64,000 nt of DNA from Anthopleura xanthogrammica (GCA_964019055.1 OZ025215.1:203501-267500); one strand, 5' to 3'; shown: positions 45,588-57,979, counted from the first letter of the stretch. A program made the numbers and translations. The notes: generated by a model from the letters alone, not told the origin.

Positions 45588-48376
45588 TTATTGAATGTAG
45601 TACTCTGGAGTGGCTGGCGATGATCGTCCACCTTCGGAATCATCCGTGACGTCACCACCATCATCATCATCGTCATCATGACCCCCATTCTTATCATCAT
45701 CATCATACTTTTTACTCCTAGCAGCTGACGGAACATCCCCTTTATATACCCACTGGTCACGTGACCTGTCTTTTCGTTGACGTCTTCGCTCACGTGACAT
45801 CGCTCTTTTTTCGTCGTCTCGTGTTGCATCATGGTCTACTGACGCCCTGTCGAGGCTAATGTAGGGGGTTTTGTACTGACTCGGTCTAGTTACGCCATTG
45901 GGACTGGCTCTAGGTCCCGGAGTTTGTTGACGTCTCGGGGATTTTGCATTTGACTTTATATCATGATATCTTTTATTCTGTTCTTCGATTAGCCGCTGAA
46001 CTTCGCCTTGAATCCCATTACGAAGCTCTTCAATCATTTCTCGTTGCTGTACTATAATACTCTCCGTTTTCTTCCGCCATTCACGTTCTTTTTCCAACTC
46101 ACGAACAACTGCATCAACCTTTCGTGAAGCACTCGTTGTCCGTTCGGCTTCATTTCGGCTGCTCGTACCAGGGTTATCCTCGGTGGGGCATGGAACTATT
46201 GCCAGGCTAGTCTCAGTCGGTTCACTCAAAGCAGCTTTCTCCCTCAATTTCTTTCTGACTGTCTTTCCTTTCCATTCCTTTCCTGCCTTTCTTGCATTAG
46301 TAACTCCTGTCATTCTCGTTTTTGATGAATGCCTTTTTGAGTGACTTTCTTGGTGTTTAGTAGTTGGTGGTTCGATACTTATTAACGCCTTTTGACCACC
46401 ATTCATATCTCTTTTCTCTCCATTAACAACTCTTAAAGTATCTCGAAACAATAACTCTTCTTGTAGCTGTGACTTGAGACTTTGACACATCCTATCAATG
46501 TCGCCTTTACTGTCCTGCACTCTACACATTCTTTCAGCAGCCTCCTTTAACTCATGTTCATACCTCCTCAAATTCTCATAATGTTGGATCTCAGCCACTT
46601 TTTTTATCATCACATCGATATTTTCCTGAAGTTCTTCCCGAACTTTTGAACGAATGTCTTCACTGGGTAAGCCCCAAAGAGCTAGTGAACGATCTTTCTT
46701 CGAATCCATCTGTTCTTCGTCATTCCACTGTTCCGATTTTTCCAAAGTCTGTAAAGTAGACAAATCCGAGTGTTTATTGGCCTCGCTATATTCTGCCAAA
46801 ATTCTGGTATTTTGCTTAGTAACCTTTTTCACGGCACGTCGGAAGGGACTGTTCCCCTCGCTAATGAAACTCAATGAAGACAGCCTTTCATTTAGGCTCG
46901 AAGAATTTACCTTATCGCTCATGGTTTCTTGGTTAAGACCTTTACTTGCTGTCTGTGATAGATAGTTTACTTGGTCGTTTAGTTCAGCGAAGTCGTCATT
47001 GGTTCCCATGGAAACCCTAGCCATGAGGCTATCTTTCTTCGCTTTTCGCGCCAATCTTTCTTCTGAAGATAAAAACAGAATATTTATGAATCTCTCCATT
47101 TGTAATTTCTTTCCTTTCTCTCTCACTTTCGTGCTTTTACTTTCATTCTTTAATCTCGAAATATCTCCCGACTATGAAAAAATAATTTTAGTGCCACATG
47201 GCTTTTTAGTATGAATATAAATAACTCGCTCAGTGGAACTGATCCGTGCTAAAAATTAATTAAAATTAACACTTTTGAGATTATTTGCTCTCTTTGAATC
47301 TTGCTACTGATACTTTTTAGGCTTTTTTAACATTTTTTGCCGTACATATAAATGCAAACTCGATTTTCTTCTAAAAATGTTTAATTTTGAGCCAACAGAA
47401 TAGATGTTGGCAAATATTAATTTAAATTTTCTATGGGTGAAGTCAATAATAGCATTTCATTTAGCGTCTTTTTTGAGATAAATTATCTCCAAAGATAAGT
47501 AACTCTAGCTTCTTCATTAAAGCGAAACTGTCCTTCCATCGTTAGCGAAATGTTGACTTTAGTGACGGTAGTTAACGCGGAATAAAACTTATATTTTTTG
47601 TACAGCGCTCGGCATAAAAAGACTAACTTTTAACAGTCTGGTAAGAACCGAGTGAATAAAAGAATAAATTATTTTCTCCAATCGTTTTAACTTCTAAGAA
47701 AAATATACCTACTTCACATTTATTCGTCAAAAAAACATAATTTAGTCGGTAATAGATCGATAAGATTTACCTTAGTTTCGTCCGTAATTTCAAATGATGG
47801 GGAAAAATAGTTTTTATTGTTCAAATTTAAATCTTTCAATATAAATTCATCGTAGATTTAGCGATATTGTGCATCTTTGTGTTTCTAATTTTCATTGCAT
47901 GGTTTTTAAGCGGAAAATCAACTCAGTTACGAAGAAGTTATTCGGGAAAAAAAAAAATATCGGAAAGAGCAAAATGAAAAGAGTTTATTGCTAGTTACGT
48001 GAACAAGTTTTAATTCATAATAGTTGCTTATATTTTTGACAATAGAACAATGTTTTTGAGTTCAAAACGAATATTGTCATTTACCTGATAAAAGAGTGTA
48101 GCTTCGTTTCTCTAACGGCGTCCAGTGTTTCTCGTAGTAAGCCCACTGTCTTAGGAGATGACTTGCACATCCTGTACAAACAACAACTCTCCCCCCACTG
48201 AAAAGACAACCATTAGACTTTCTTCGTTGTTCTTCTAAAATCGGGAAAAACGGGCCATATTCTCGATGCTGATAGTACAACCGCTTTGTCGGGCCTGGAC
48301 TTGGCAAACTACACGCTGCACAAAGTCTTAAACGTTCTCCCATCATCTTGAACGACTTTAGAATATATTTAATCAA
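45588..48376 (-). CDS. CxxC-module coiled-coil protein, family unknown
   Basis: Exons 48085-48376 and 45588-47062 join in phase 1, giving 588 residues. The start could instead be the ATG at 48346, which begins MMGERLRL. The N-terminal 100 residues hold paired cysteines CAAC and CTGC separated by a compact GPFFPILEE segment, followed by LLRQWAYYEKHW. This looks like a zinc-binding four-cysteine module. Predicted coiled coils follow: about residues 240-320 (REELQENIDVMIKKVAEI region) and about 440-500 (RELEKEREWRKKTESI region). The C-terminus is low complexity, with basic SRERRRQRKDRSRDQ and then an acidic DDDDD-rich stretch overlapping a short ATC-type repeat. I do not recognise the family. 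A nuclear or cytoskeletal scaffold is possible, but that is inference. Splice sites are consensus (TATCAG|GTAAAT; TTTATCTTCAG). Confidence 0.75.
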
Positions 48377-49769
48377 TGTTTTTGGCTTTAGACCAAGACG
48401 CCATCAACCTGCTTCGAGGAGTTTCACCACAACAACTTCGTTTAAAATTTTTCCCCACTCGTTTTGAGTTTACTCGCAACAGTTGCTAAGTTCTTCGGAA
48501 CAACGAAAAACTAATATATATTCAAAAAAGTCGTCGCTAAACTTCAAATGATTTATTAATGATTTTTGTTGAAGACAATAGAAGGTACGAGAGATATCTG
48601 ACAGAGTTATGGCGGCGAAGAATTGATTCAGCCCGCAGGGGGAATTCTCCATGTTCAAATAAATTGAGCCATTCTTGTGAGAACAGCTGCTATACCAGCC
48701 TAGAATTACCTGACTTCCATAGAAACAGTGTAAACAAACTGAAAGAAACGGGTATCTTTTCTATCCGTTCACTCATGGTAACTTCATTTGCAGACACGAT
48801 TTAAGACTACTTTAACAGCTTCATAACTATTGCGTTACCCAAATTTCTTATCTGTAAGATATACTCATTAATATTTATTCAAGGCCCATTCGTACGAGCA
48901 GACATTTTAACATGTGTTTAAATTGAAATTTCTCCTCAAAGTATTAGACATTCATGACAAGTTTGGATAACGATTAATTCATATTCTTGAAGTTTCTATT
49001 TTTGCCCAGCTTAAAATAAAATTAAACCTTTTTTTTATACCCTTCCTTCTTCCTTTTCTTTTCTTTCTTTTTCTTTCTTCCTTCCTTCCTTCCTCTCAAT
49101 CTTTCATGAATTCCTTCTTCTCTTTCTTTCTTTCTTTCTTTCCTTCCTTCGTTTTATCTTTCTTTCTGTTTCTTTCTTTTCTAACTTCCTCTTTCCCATT
49201 CATTCATTCTCTCATGCATTTTCTTTCCCATATAGTAAACGCCGGATTGACATAACATACAATTTCAAAAAAGTTGACAAAGAATAGAGCGCAGAGACGC
49301 TATTACGGTTGCCAAGCAACATAATTTGCCGGACAAAACAGAGAATCGTTTGTCTAAGAGAATGCTGAAGCTAACGTTGTGGATAGGAAAGTACACTAAG
49401 ATAGCAATTATCATGCAAATATTTCAATACGAGTAATACAAAACCCAAACACTGTCATCTTCTCAGTAAAGTAAACAAATCTTACCTTCTACCAAATACC
49501 CCTGGGAGCAATATTTTAATAAAAAAAGAATGATTTTTTAAATCATTTTTATATAAAAACTACTATAATCTAAATTACTAAACTATTATTCAATACTACA
49601 CCCCATTACCTACTATCACCTACTATCCCTACTATATGCGGTTAATATAAAAGATGACAAATCTATGCTACACTCTATATACTGACCACTGACCATCCAC
49701 CAGTCACGTGACAGACCACCAGTCACATGACAGACCACCAGTCACGTGACATCTCAGGTCATGGGCTCA
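48377..49769. other. Intergenic; CTTT-rich tract
   Basis: No gene seen. A pyrimidine-rich CTTT/CTTC tract covers 49035-49190. Three imperfect copies of CCACCAGTCACGTGACAGA lie at 49695-49760 and contain the E-box-like CACGTG. They are next to the Ldh2 gene's last exon. Confidence 0.5.
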
Positions 49770-52700
49770 TCAATTGAAGCCGTCCTTTGTTACCATCCGT
49801 TGAACACTGAGTTTATCAGCAAGGTTATCCTAAGAAAACACATTTCTCTTAAGTTATCTTTTTCTTTCATGGCGTTATACCTCTTTACCTTGGGTGTAAT
49901 GTTTTCCCATTTCAGACCATGTGCCATTCTCTTTAGAATAAGATTCTTTGTTTGAGTGGTATCCATATTCATGTGTCTTCTCATGCGCAACCGTTAAACA
50001 AAGAAATGATACTCTAGGGAATGACACGTGGTCTGAAATAGAAAGCATTACGCCCAAGGTAAAAGGACCAGTGAATATACTAACCAAGGATGAGAGCAGG
50101 TTGACATGGTAACGAATTCCTCCCTCTTCTCCGACTTTCTTCATGTGAATTCTTTCAGGGTCACCAGCAACAAGAACCTCGTCTTCACCTTCGGCCTGTC
50201 ATATCAGGAACAGGGTCCATATGGTCAGTAAGTTACGATAAAGGGGTGGTGATGATGGTGGTGGTGGGGATTTTATAATCATTTTGATGATGTTGATGCT
50301 GATGATGAAGATGATTGTGATAATGATGATGATAATGCGTAATGAGGATTTATGATAATGACTGATGATGATGATGGATGATTGTGATGATGATGCGTAA
50401 TGGTGATTTATGATGATGATGATGATGATATTGATGCATGATGGTTATGATTCATGATTATGATAATGATGTTGCGGTTGATCATGATGATGACTTACTG
50501 GTTTCATCCCTCTGCATTGATCAATAAGACCTTGCATCCTGTCCTCAAAGCCGCTCTCAAACATGGCAGGGTTGATAGCAGCAAAACACTGGCCCTGGTA
50601 AACACGAATAAATACATCTAATCAAATATATATATTGATACTTCAAGTTCTCATAACACCAGAGAGTTAGCTGTGCGCTCTGCTAAGAATATGTTTGTGT
50701 TGCCCTTCCCCGTGGGGTTACCGAACCAACTTTTAGGGTCTTAAAATATCTGCAAATGCCTTATTGTTAGACCTGAGTTATGTGGCCAGGGTCGCGGGTT
50801 CGTTTCCCGGCTGAGTCGCATATGTGAGTTGAGTTGTTTGTTGGTTCAGTGTCCTCTCCCCTGCCACGAGGGTCCTAGTTCTTCAGTAGTTACACACCAA
50901 GTTTGCGATCCTGTCATCTCCCTTCCAGCGACGAATATCAGGTCCAATAGCACTACCAGCCAACACGCCAGACAGTACCTCAACCATCATGGCCAAACCA
51001 TACCCCTTATAGCCACCTGAAGCAAAGACAATGATTTATGATCAAGGGTGGATCAGCCCAGAGGTTGTTTCATAAGTTTTACTAACTTGTTAGCTCTGTG
51101 CCACCCAGAGGAAACTGTCCACCTCCTCGGTCCAGTACATCACTTGGATCTAACGTTTCCTGAACAAACATCAAAATATACCTGTATACTAAAGTTATTC
51201 TCATTCACATTTTTATATCATTTGTTCTGTGGTTTCTAGTTTCTTTTATCGAACCACCACCTACACATCCCTCCATTTCTTCCTCCAACAATCTGCCTCC
51301 ATTAGTTTTAATTGTCTCCAACCTTCATTCCCTTTTCGTTTCTTTTTACTCCTTTGCTCCTTTACTTTCTTACTTCGTGCATTCCTCTTCCTTTCTCACT
51401 TCTTTCATTTCTCCCACATTCAATCATTCTTTTCTTCCCTTTTCCATCCATCTACCCATCCTTTTGTCCCACCATCTTTTCATTCATTCATTGTAACGTA
51501 CCAAACCCTTATTATCCACACCCCATCCATGTGGTATTGCCTCATTCTTGCGCTTATTCATTTCAATCTGAAACAACAAGGTTAAGAAGCCAACTATGAG
51601 AATGAGAATAAGTCATACATTTTTGTACCTTTTTAATTTGGGATCTTTTTTTCTTGATTAATTCCGAGTCTCTGCGGTCACATTTACTTTCTTTTACTTG
51701 GATCCACAGTAACTGGCTTCTAAGGCGCTGTTCTGCAATACCGAACTTATAACTGTTACGTTTTGAAGTATTCTGAAGCTAACAAAATCCTGAGGATCGA
51801 ACCGTGAATCTCTAGGTCCGAAGGGCGCGTTTGGTGTTGTCCCTATTGTAGAAGTACCCAAATCGGGGACGGATCTAAGAGGGTTTGGGGGTTCGTCCCC
51901 TCAATTTTTTTCAGTTCGGTAGTTCGGCAGTCAAACCAACTCTAACCAAAATTTTGAGCACCCCCTGCCCCCTAGCAAAAATCCTGGATCCAACCCTGAA
52001 ATATGTTTTAAAATTATATGAACCATACCTTTCCAAGAGCTACAGCAGATGTCGCCATGTCTAGGACAAAACTATCCCCACCCCTCCCTGGTGCAGAAAC
52101 AGATATTGGATTTGTTCCAAGAGCAACCTGAAAAATGATGCAATACCTCATGTGAATAATGATGATGATAAAGTGCATTATTACTGCTCTTTAAGTGTCA
52201 AAGTTTATGTATCCACCATTGATCCCCTTTACAATCAAACCAAAAAAATCTTCAAATTTTAATAATGTATATCTGAAAGAACCTTTGGGCTGATCAGAGT
52301 TAGGACATGGCTAAATCATAGATTGAATTGGAATGTAGTGTGATAGCTCTTGCAGAGGGAGGAAAATGGGAAAACCTGGAACAAAACGTTCATGGCAATG
52401 GAGAGAACAACACATCAAACAAACTCAACTCACAAGTGGATCAGTTGGGAATCAAACCCACGACCCTGTGCGTGAACTACAGTGCTTACCACCTATTTGT
52501 GCCACCCATTGTACTGACCCCCAGATTGACATCAGATGCAAGAGGACTAAGCTTCACAGAGTGTACAGAAATGTAGTGATTTTTATTTGAATACAAGCTT
52601 ACCTCTCTTCCTCTTGTCGGCACAACCAATGGCGACGTGTTAGTAACACTTATACCCTGAAAGAAATGTTACATAACATTAATTAACCAGACATTTATTT

Positions 52701-55017
52701 TGATAACATTTTTATAATTGAAGGAGATCAGCTGGATCGATAATATATATTTATTAAATGTAATCAACTATTACACCACAAAATGTGTGTCCCAAATGTT
52801 GTGTTGTTTTGGATGTCAAAAATGCTTTCTTAGAATGTTGGAAATTTCATTGAAAGAAGCAAAAAATGTCTTTGTTATAGCTTCTGTAATATAGTAAATA
52901 TTAGACCATTCAGTGTTCTTACAATTAATCCATGTTCTAAGGCTCGTAAAGTATACCATCCTGCAATACCATAGTGATTCGAATCTGGTTGATATAAAAT
53001 ACAAATTATTCAAAGAAAAGTCATTAAAAGACATCTTTTTTTGGAGTAGCTATTTGTTTTAATGTACACATGTGAAGGTGGCAGAGTCAAAGGCATACAA
53101 AGGCGCCAAAGGCAGTCGCCATATGACTCATGTCTGACCATAGAGCACAGCTCAGATCGAAGTAGCATTGATTTTTGCTGAGGGAGGAAACTGGAGAACC
53201 CAGAGAAAAACCCTTGTAGCAAGGCCAAGAATCAACAATCCAGGAATCAAACCCGGGACTATAGCCGTGAGAGGCAAGAACCTTCACACTATGCCAGTAC
53301 ACCCTTGCTTTCCTTCTTTATCTTGAGTGTAATGTTTTTTCCATTTCAGACTATGTGTCATTCCCTAGAGTATAATTTCGTTTTTTAATGGTTGCGCACG
53401 GGAAGACACATGAATATGGATACAACTCAAACAAAGAATCTTATTCTCAAGAGAATGACACATGGTCTGAAATGGGAAAACATTACACCCAAGGTAGAGG
53501 TCTAAAAAAAGTTAGGGAAAGCCATAAAAACTTATATATATAAAATGGTGTACCTCTGCACGCTACCCATGCAATGCCTACTTCTTTGGCTTTTTCAATG
53601 GCAATATCCATGCACACATTACCAACAACCTGAAAGAATGAAATTAATAAAAGAAGAAATCAGTAAAGCAATGCTCACCACAGGGAGACCAGTTTAGATA
53701 AAAGTAAAGGGTGTAAATAAAAGAGGAAATAATTATTCAAGGTGTAGAAAAACTGCAATATATATTAATGTCTCCCCATTGGGAGAAGGAATTAAATTAC
53801 CAAAGGGTGGGAAGGGTTTGAGGAGGGTATATTGTGTAGTTCTAGTAAATATCCATATCTCCCCCATGGAATAGGGAAATGAAATTTCCAAAGGGTGGGG
53901 AGGGTCTGATGATATTTATTACCTATTAGTAGGTTTATTATTGCAAAAATACTCCTACAAGCAATGGAGTTATGGAGTTACTACAAGGACCACAGAACAC
54001 CCTAAAAAGTGTGTGTGTGTGGGGGGGGGGGGGTCTAAGATAGAGACTAGTATGGGAAAAAGTGGGGAGGGGGGGCTAAGATTGGAAAATACAAGAGACT
54101 AGTATGGAAAAATGAAAAAAAGTGGGAGGGGGGCTATACCTGGTTGCCTTATCTCTGCAGTCCCTGTACTAGTATTTTCCTCTCTAATATATGTTACAGT
54201 TTGTGCACTATATGTGGTATATAATACATACCGGGCCAAGCAAGTTTTTCCCATTCACCAATGCAGTAGCTGGGCTTTCTTTAACAACTTTTGGTTCACC
54301 CTGACTGATTGTCGTACCAACCTCAATATCATGGACATACATTTCTGTTAAAGAAAAATTACAATGTCAGTAATACTGTTGAATTTTATAGACAATCATT
54401 GGAAATTCCTCCCCATCCTTTGGAAATTCCAATCCACCCCTAGGCCTTGGACCTCTTGAAATACTTCTGCAAATGCCCATTTCATCCAGTAATTTCATAT
54501 TTGATATCTTGCAAACCTCTAAAATTATTGACTCCAAACCAACTCTGCATTTAAAAAAAACCTACAAAAACCCGACTTCTCGTTACAAACATTTGATAAA
54601 TGATGACATTAAGAGATAATAGCTTCAAAAGAACAGTCCAAATTGTTTTATATTAACCATTATAAGTAGGACTATGCATGCTTGTACATGCAAAACATGC
54701 CGCCATTACAAGAAGACAACTTTTCACATCTTTTTTCTATTTGTAAGCATGTCTTCACTATACATGCTTGTTTCCTTACCTAATCTATTGAGTCCATGGC
54801 TAAAATGTCCTCTAATATCCCCTGAAGTCAAAACTTTAGCAAGCTGAACAGCATGTTCACTGGACGTTCCAACCTTGGTCATACAGCGATGGATGAAGTC
54901 TTCCACTTCAGCCACTTGGACTATTTTATACTCCTGCAATCGTGTGCTAGTGGTTTGGAATGAGCGACAGAGTGGCTGTCGTACAAGAGTTACGAATCGG
55001 AACACTCGATTATTCAT
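49770..55017 (-). CDS. Malate/L-lactate dehydrogenase, Ldh2 family
   Basis: Twelve exons join in frame to 388 residues: 54780-55017, 54232-54344, 53554-53629, 52923-52984, 52603-52656, 52029-52127, 51502-51567, 51087-51159, 50898-51016, 50499-50594, 50085-50195 and 49770-49829. The family (type-2 malate/lactate dehydrogenases, the YlbC/YjmC group) uses NAD(P) to interconvert 2-hydroxy and 2-oxo acids. It has its own fold, unrelated to Rossmann lactate dehydrogenase. Signature blocks are HFSHGLNRLEMY (about 71-82, with the catalytic-type His), SNHYGIAGWY (about 144-153), the Pro/Gly-rich NTSPLVVPTRG and NPISVSAPGRGGDSFVLDMA, and GYKGYGLAMMVEVLSGVL near the C-terminus. The N-terminus (MNNRVFRFVTLVRQPLCRSF) looks like a mitochondrial presequence; an upstream in-frame ATG at 55089 is a less likely start. 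The short last exon (DNLADKLSVQRM) is supported by phase and by the family's C-terminus. Introns hold MITE and SINE copies. Confidence 0.92.
49879..50068 (+). mobile_element. MITE family A, copy 3, in intron
   Basis: A full-length copy in the last intron of the Ldh2 gene. The left end is ACCTTGGGTGTAATGTTTTC and the right end GCATTACGCCCAAGGT, with the same internal arms as the copy at 6858. Reading through the preceding exon without splicing runs into this element, so the donor at 50084/50083 (GTTAGT) is needed. Confidence 0.82.
50250..50490. repeat. GAT-rich microsatellite in Ldh2 intron
   Basis: An interrupted GAT/GTT array in the intron between exons 10 and 11 of the Ldh2 gene. A partially duplicated block (ATGCGTAATGATTTATGAT) gives a second-order repeat. 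Confidence 0.88.
50775..50880 (+). mobile_element. tRNA-derived SINE fragment, copy 4
   Basis: It contains the B-box-like GTCGCGGGTTCGTTTCCCGG followed by GTGAGTTGAGTTGTTTGTTG and GTCCTCTCC. These are the same tRNA-like head and central GAGTTGAGTTTGTTGG block found, in reverse, at 52330, 53060 and 61780. It lies in the intron between Ldh2 exons 9 and 10. Confidence 0.55.
52330..52510 (-). mobile_element. tRNA-derived SINE, copy 2
   Basis: On the minus strand, A-box-like GGTGGCACAAATAGGTGG is followed by B-box GTGGGTTTGATTCCCAAC, then GAGTTGAGTTTGTTTGATG and a body with TTTTCCCATTTTCCTCCCTC. It has the same layout as the copy at 53060. It lies in the Ldh2 intron between exons 5 and 6. The head resembles a tRNA but the arms do not pair well. 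Confidence 0.6.
53060..53302 (-). mobile_element. tRNA-derived SINE, copy 1
   Basis: On the minus strand it begins ACTGGCATAGTGTGAAGG (A-box) and GTCCCGGGTTTGATTCCTGG (B-box), then a body with GGGTTCTCCAGTTTCCTCCC and the tail CTGTGCTCTATGGTCAGACA, then TGAGTCATATGG. The same body and tail appear in the copy at 61780. It lies in the intron between Ldh2 exons 3 and 4. Confidence 0.65.
53311..53503 (-). mobile_element. MITE family A, copy 4
   Basis: A full-length copy in reverse orientation to copies 1-3. It contains GTGTCATTCCCTAGAGTAT, GAATCTTATTCTCAAGAGAA and the terminal CATTACACCCAAGGTAGAGG. It lies directly next to SINE copy 1 in the same Ldh2 intron. Confidence 0.8.
53755..54140. repeat. 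Tandem and G-rich repeats in Ldh2 intron
   Basis: At 53760-53910 there are copies of the CCATGG.../AAAGGGTGGGGAGGGTCTGA unit that also occurs at 21740. At 54000-54140 a GT/G-run is followed by a two-copy unit with ACTAGTATGGGAAAAAGTGG. Confidence 0.7.
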
Positions 55018-55754
55018 GTTTTTTTCGCTTTTGTGAAGCTTTTCGGGGATCGTTTCTTGTATCAAATGATCAATCCACAGGAAGCCCAAGCCCTGTTTAT
55101 AGGAGCCTTTCGTATTGCAAATGTATGAAAATTGCTAAAATTCAGTCCACGATTAGAAAAGGTAAATAAAAAGACACCGTAGAAGTACTCTTGGTTTTTA
55201 TTGAGGATTCATTGAAAAATTCGAAATTAAAAATCTCCATATATTTACCGATGTACAAACATTGCTTGGGCTACCTGTGCTTCCGTGACTTTGGTTGTAA
55301 AACCACAGGAACCCCATGATGGTATGGGTACGGTATGGTTCCACAGATTTATTAATTATTATTAACATTTTATTGAATTGCTTAAACTTTTTTGCACAAC
55401 TTTGCGGGTTACCTAGGCTATGCTGTAATTGATTACATCTGGTATAGGGCGCTTTTTCTTTTTTCTTTTTTCTTTTTCTTTTTTCTCTCTTTTCATTACT
55501 ATTTATTCTTGTATTTAACTTTATTTACTACTTTCTAAACCAATTTAATGTCTTTTTGTGTGATTTTTGCTTATTTCTTAAATTAGTTAATTATAAGTAT
55601 TACATACCATCAAACCAATCGCTTCTCTTAATTAAGTTACAAGATATTACTCAGCTAGTTTAACTTTCAGTTATTCTGAGTAATAATTATCATTTTTTAA
55701 TGTTCATTAGTTTATAAATTATGTAAATATTTAAATTAATATGGTAATAAAACA

Positions 55755-55789
<35 letters not shown>

Positions 55790-56038
55790 GTTGTTTCTTG
55801 CAGTCTAATTCAGTGTCATAGTAGTTGCTTCCTAGATCATCATAGATCATCATCATTATCGTCAAACCTTTAGCGGTAAGCCCTCGGGAAGTGAGCAAGT
55901 TAATTCTAATTTAAATTAGAATGTGAGCATTGAGATAACAGAGGTTGTGGCCGTTTGGTCTCGAAGTTCCTTGCGAGTTTATATAATCGAAGGTGACAGT
56001 TCAGTTTTTTATTTGAAAGCCTTCAAAGATTCGTAGAG
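55018..56038. other. Between Ldh2 and the acetyltransferase gene
   Basis: No gene seen. A (GATT)n run lies at about 55755-55790. A minus-strand poly(A) signal (TTTATT on the plus strand, 56008-56013) lies 26-31 bases past the acetyltransferase stop. Confidence 0.55.
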
Positions 56039-57088
56039 TCAAATCTTTTTATCATAACACATTACACATTCAGTGACATCTTCTTGCGAGTCGTCTAAGA
56101 CTTCTCTAAATACTTCTCTTGCATCGAAATCGAAATCTGGGGAACGTAGAATTTCCAGACCAGTTTTTCTCCCAGTTTTTTCTAATTGTTCAATAGCAGC
56201 CATCAAATGTCTTATCAAATGAGCTTTGAATACATCTCTTTCATTTGCATGAATATTGCAGATCCATGCTTGTTGCTCAACACGGTGGAGCAATCTCCCA
56301 TGACTGAAAGATCTCGGTGTTACTGAAACACATTTTAGTTGGTCTATAGTTAAATCTACAAACATCTTATCACCTTCCATGAAAACCCAGTTAGCATTGT
56401 CTGGCATCAGTTCATAAGGCTCTATCAAAACTACCATTATCTTGTTGGGTATTATGTGATCGAATCTTCTTTGCTCCAGAACAAAATGAACAGCGTCTTC
56501 TATTGTAAGCTCGTGTAGTTTTTTTCTCTCATTATAAAGGCCTTTAAATGCAGCCACATTTTCAAAAGGTATCGGAAAACAGCTTAACAATTTTTCCATG
56601 ACATATTTGTAGCCAAGTCTCTGGGAAAAACGTTTTATCTTTCGATTGCTTTCAAGTGTCATGTAACGTACTTTTGATGCTCCTGGAGTAAAACGATGTA
56701 CTTGCTTTACTACTTCTGTCATCATCTGATAACTATATCCCCTGCCATGATATTCCTGATGTATTCGAAGACTCTGGCAATATATAGTCTGTCCACCATC
56801 AATAACATTAGCTGCTTCGAAGGCAATAATCTTTCCACGAAGTTCACCTACAAACGTGTACTTGCCAGGCGTCTTCAGCCATTGATGGAACACAAAAGGA
56901 AGATAATCTTTGCCATCATAGATGCCCTTAGATCCTTCCAAAACATCATTAAAGTCGTGTTCGTTGGCTACACGAACAGATAGGTTCTCGTTCACGTTAG
57001 CAGACTTGTGGATATGAAGGCAGCGAAGCAGGCAGCAAGACACAGACCGACTTGAAAACACAGACCTCGAAAATACAGACCCATACAT
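56039..57088 (-). CDS. GNAT N-acetyltransferase, NAT16-like
   Basis: An intact intronless frame of 349 residues from the ATG at 57088. The GNAT fold shows in VRVANEHDFNDVLEG (strand 1), YTFVGELRGKIIAFEAANV, and the acetyl-CoA-binding loop HQEYHGRGYSYQMM (about residues 133-147). Later blocks include YMTLESNRKIKRFSQRLGYK. The layout resembles NAT16-type (histidine N-acetyltransferase-like) proteins, whose C-terminal half also resembles this one, so free-amino-acid acetylation is possible; the substrate is inference. A splice-acceptor-like TTTTAG lies just upstream of the ATG, so a noncoding first exon is possible. A poly(A) signal follows closely. The lack of introns, unlike its neighbours, could mean a retrocopy origin. 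Confidence 0.85.
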   Translation of the reverse strand: MYGSVFSRSVFSSRSVSCCLLRCLHIHKSANVNENLSVRVANEHDFNDVLEGSKGIYDGKDYLPFVFHQWLKTPGKYTFVGELRGKIIAFEAANVIDGGQTIYCQSLRIHQEYHGRGYSYQMMTEVVKQVHRFTPGASKVRYMTLESNRKIKRFSQRLGYKYVMEKLLSCFPIPFENVAAFKGLYNERKKLHELTIEDAVHFVLEQRRFDHIIPNKIMVVLIEPYELMPDNANWVFMEGDKMFVDLTIDQLKCVSVTPRSFSHGRLLHRVEQQAWICNIHANERDVFKAHLIRHLMAAIEQLEKTGRKTGLEILRSPDFDFDAREVFREVLDDSQEDVTECVMCYDKKI

Positions 57089-57334
57089 TAAATTTTACCT
57101 AAAATGGATAAAAACAAAAACCTTAACCACAAGTCAAACGTGCAAACCGACTTATAATCAAAACCTAGAGATGTTGTTCTCTGTGCTTTCGCGTTTGATT
57201 TTGGTCAAGATTTTGTGTTTGAATTCCAGACGGCATTGTCATATGCTAAACCCTCTGTAACTGAATAAATACCTGAAACGGTACGTGGTCATGCAAACGT
57301 ATACGCTGACGCATCACTGACTCCAGCCCATCAA

Positions 57335-57735
57335 TGGCTGAAGACGCCTGGATAGTACACGTTTGTAGGTAAACTTCATGGAACGATTATTACCCTCCAA
57401 TCAGCTAATGTTATTGATGGAGGACAGACTATATATTGCCAGAGTCTTCGAATACATCAGGAATATCATGGCAGGGCAGGGGATATAGTTATCAGATGAT
57501 GACAGAAGTAGTAAAGCAAGTACATCGTTTTACTCCAGGAGCATCAAAAGTACGTTACATGACACTTGAAAGCAATCGAAAGATAAAACGTTTTTCCCAG
57601 AGACTTGGCTACAAATATGTCATGGAAAAGTCATGCAGCAGTTTCCAAATACCTAGACAAATGGTGGTTGAATTTAGAGGTATTTACAATGAGAGAACAG
57701 AATGTTTTCACTGTTTGCCATGCATTTTCCAGTAG
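57335..57735 (+). pseudogene. Inverted broken copy of the NAT16-like gene
   Basis: It lies head to head with the gene at 56039-57088, about 250 bases away. It begins CCATCAATGGCTGAAGACGC and follows the same coding order as far as NERTE. From 57422 to 57629 it is identical to the functional copy except for a 5-base insertion (GGCAGGGCAGGGGAT against GGCAGGGGAT), which shifts the frame inside the acetyl-CoA loop. Both flanks are clearly more diverged. It lacks the 5' and 3' thirds of the gene, so it is not functional. Confidence 0.88.
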
Positions 57736-57979
57736 AAATCAGCAGTTTTAGTCTTGTACAATTTTGTACATACGTATTGGGAAAAGTAAGATTATTTGCT
57801 AAGCAAATAATCACTAAATTAGTCGTTTTCTAAGCTCTCGTTAGAGCTATTTGAAATATATCTTTTAAAATTAACCATTAGTTTATCGTAATATATTCTT
57901 TACTAGTTCAACTAGCCAATTCTATCGCCTGTTTGGCTGAGGGCGAGTCTTGCGGGTAAATAAAATAAAGTAAATAGCT

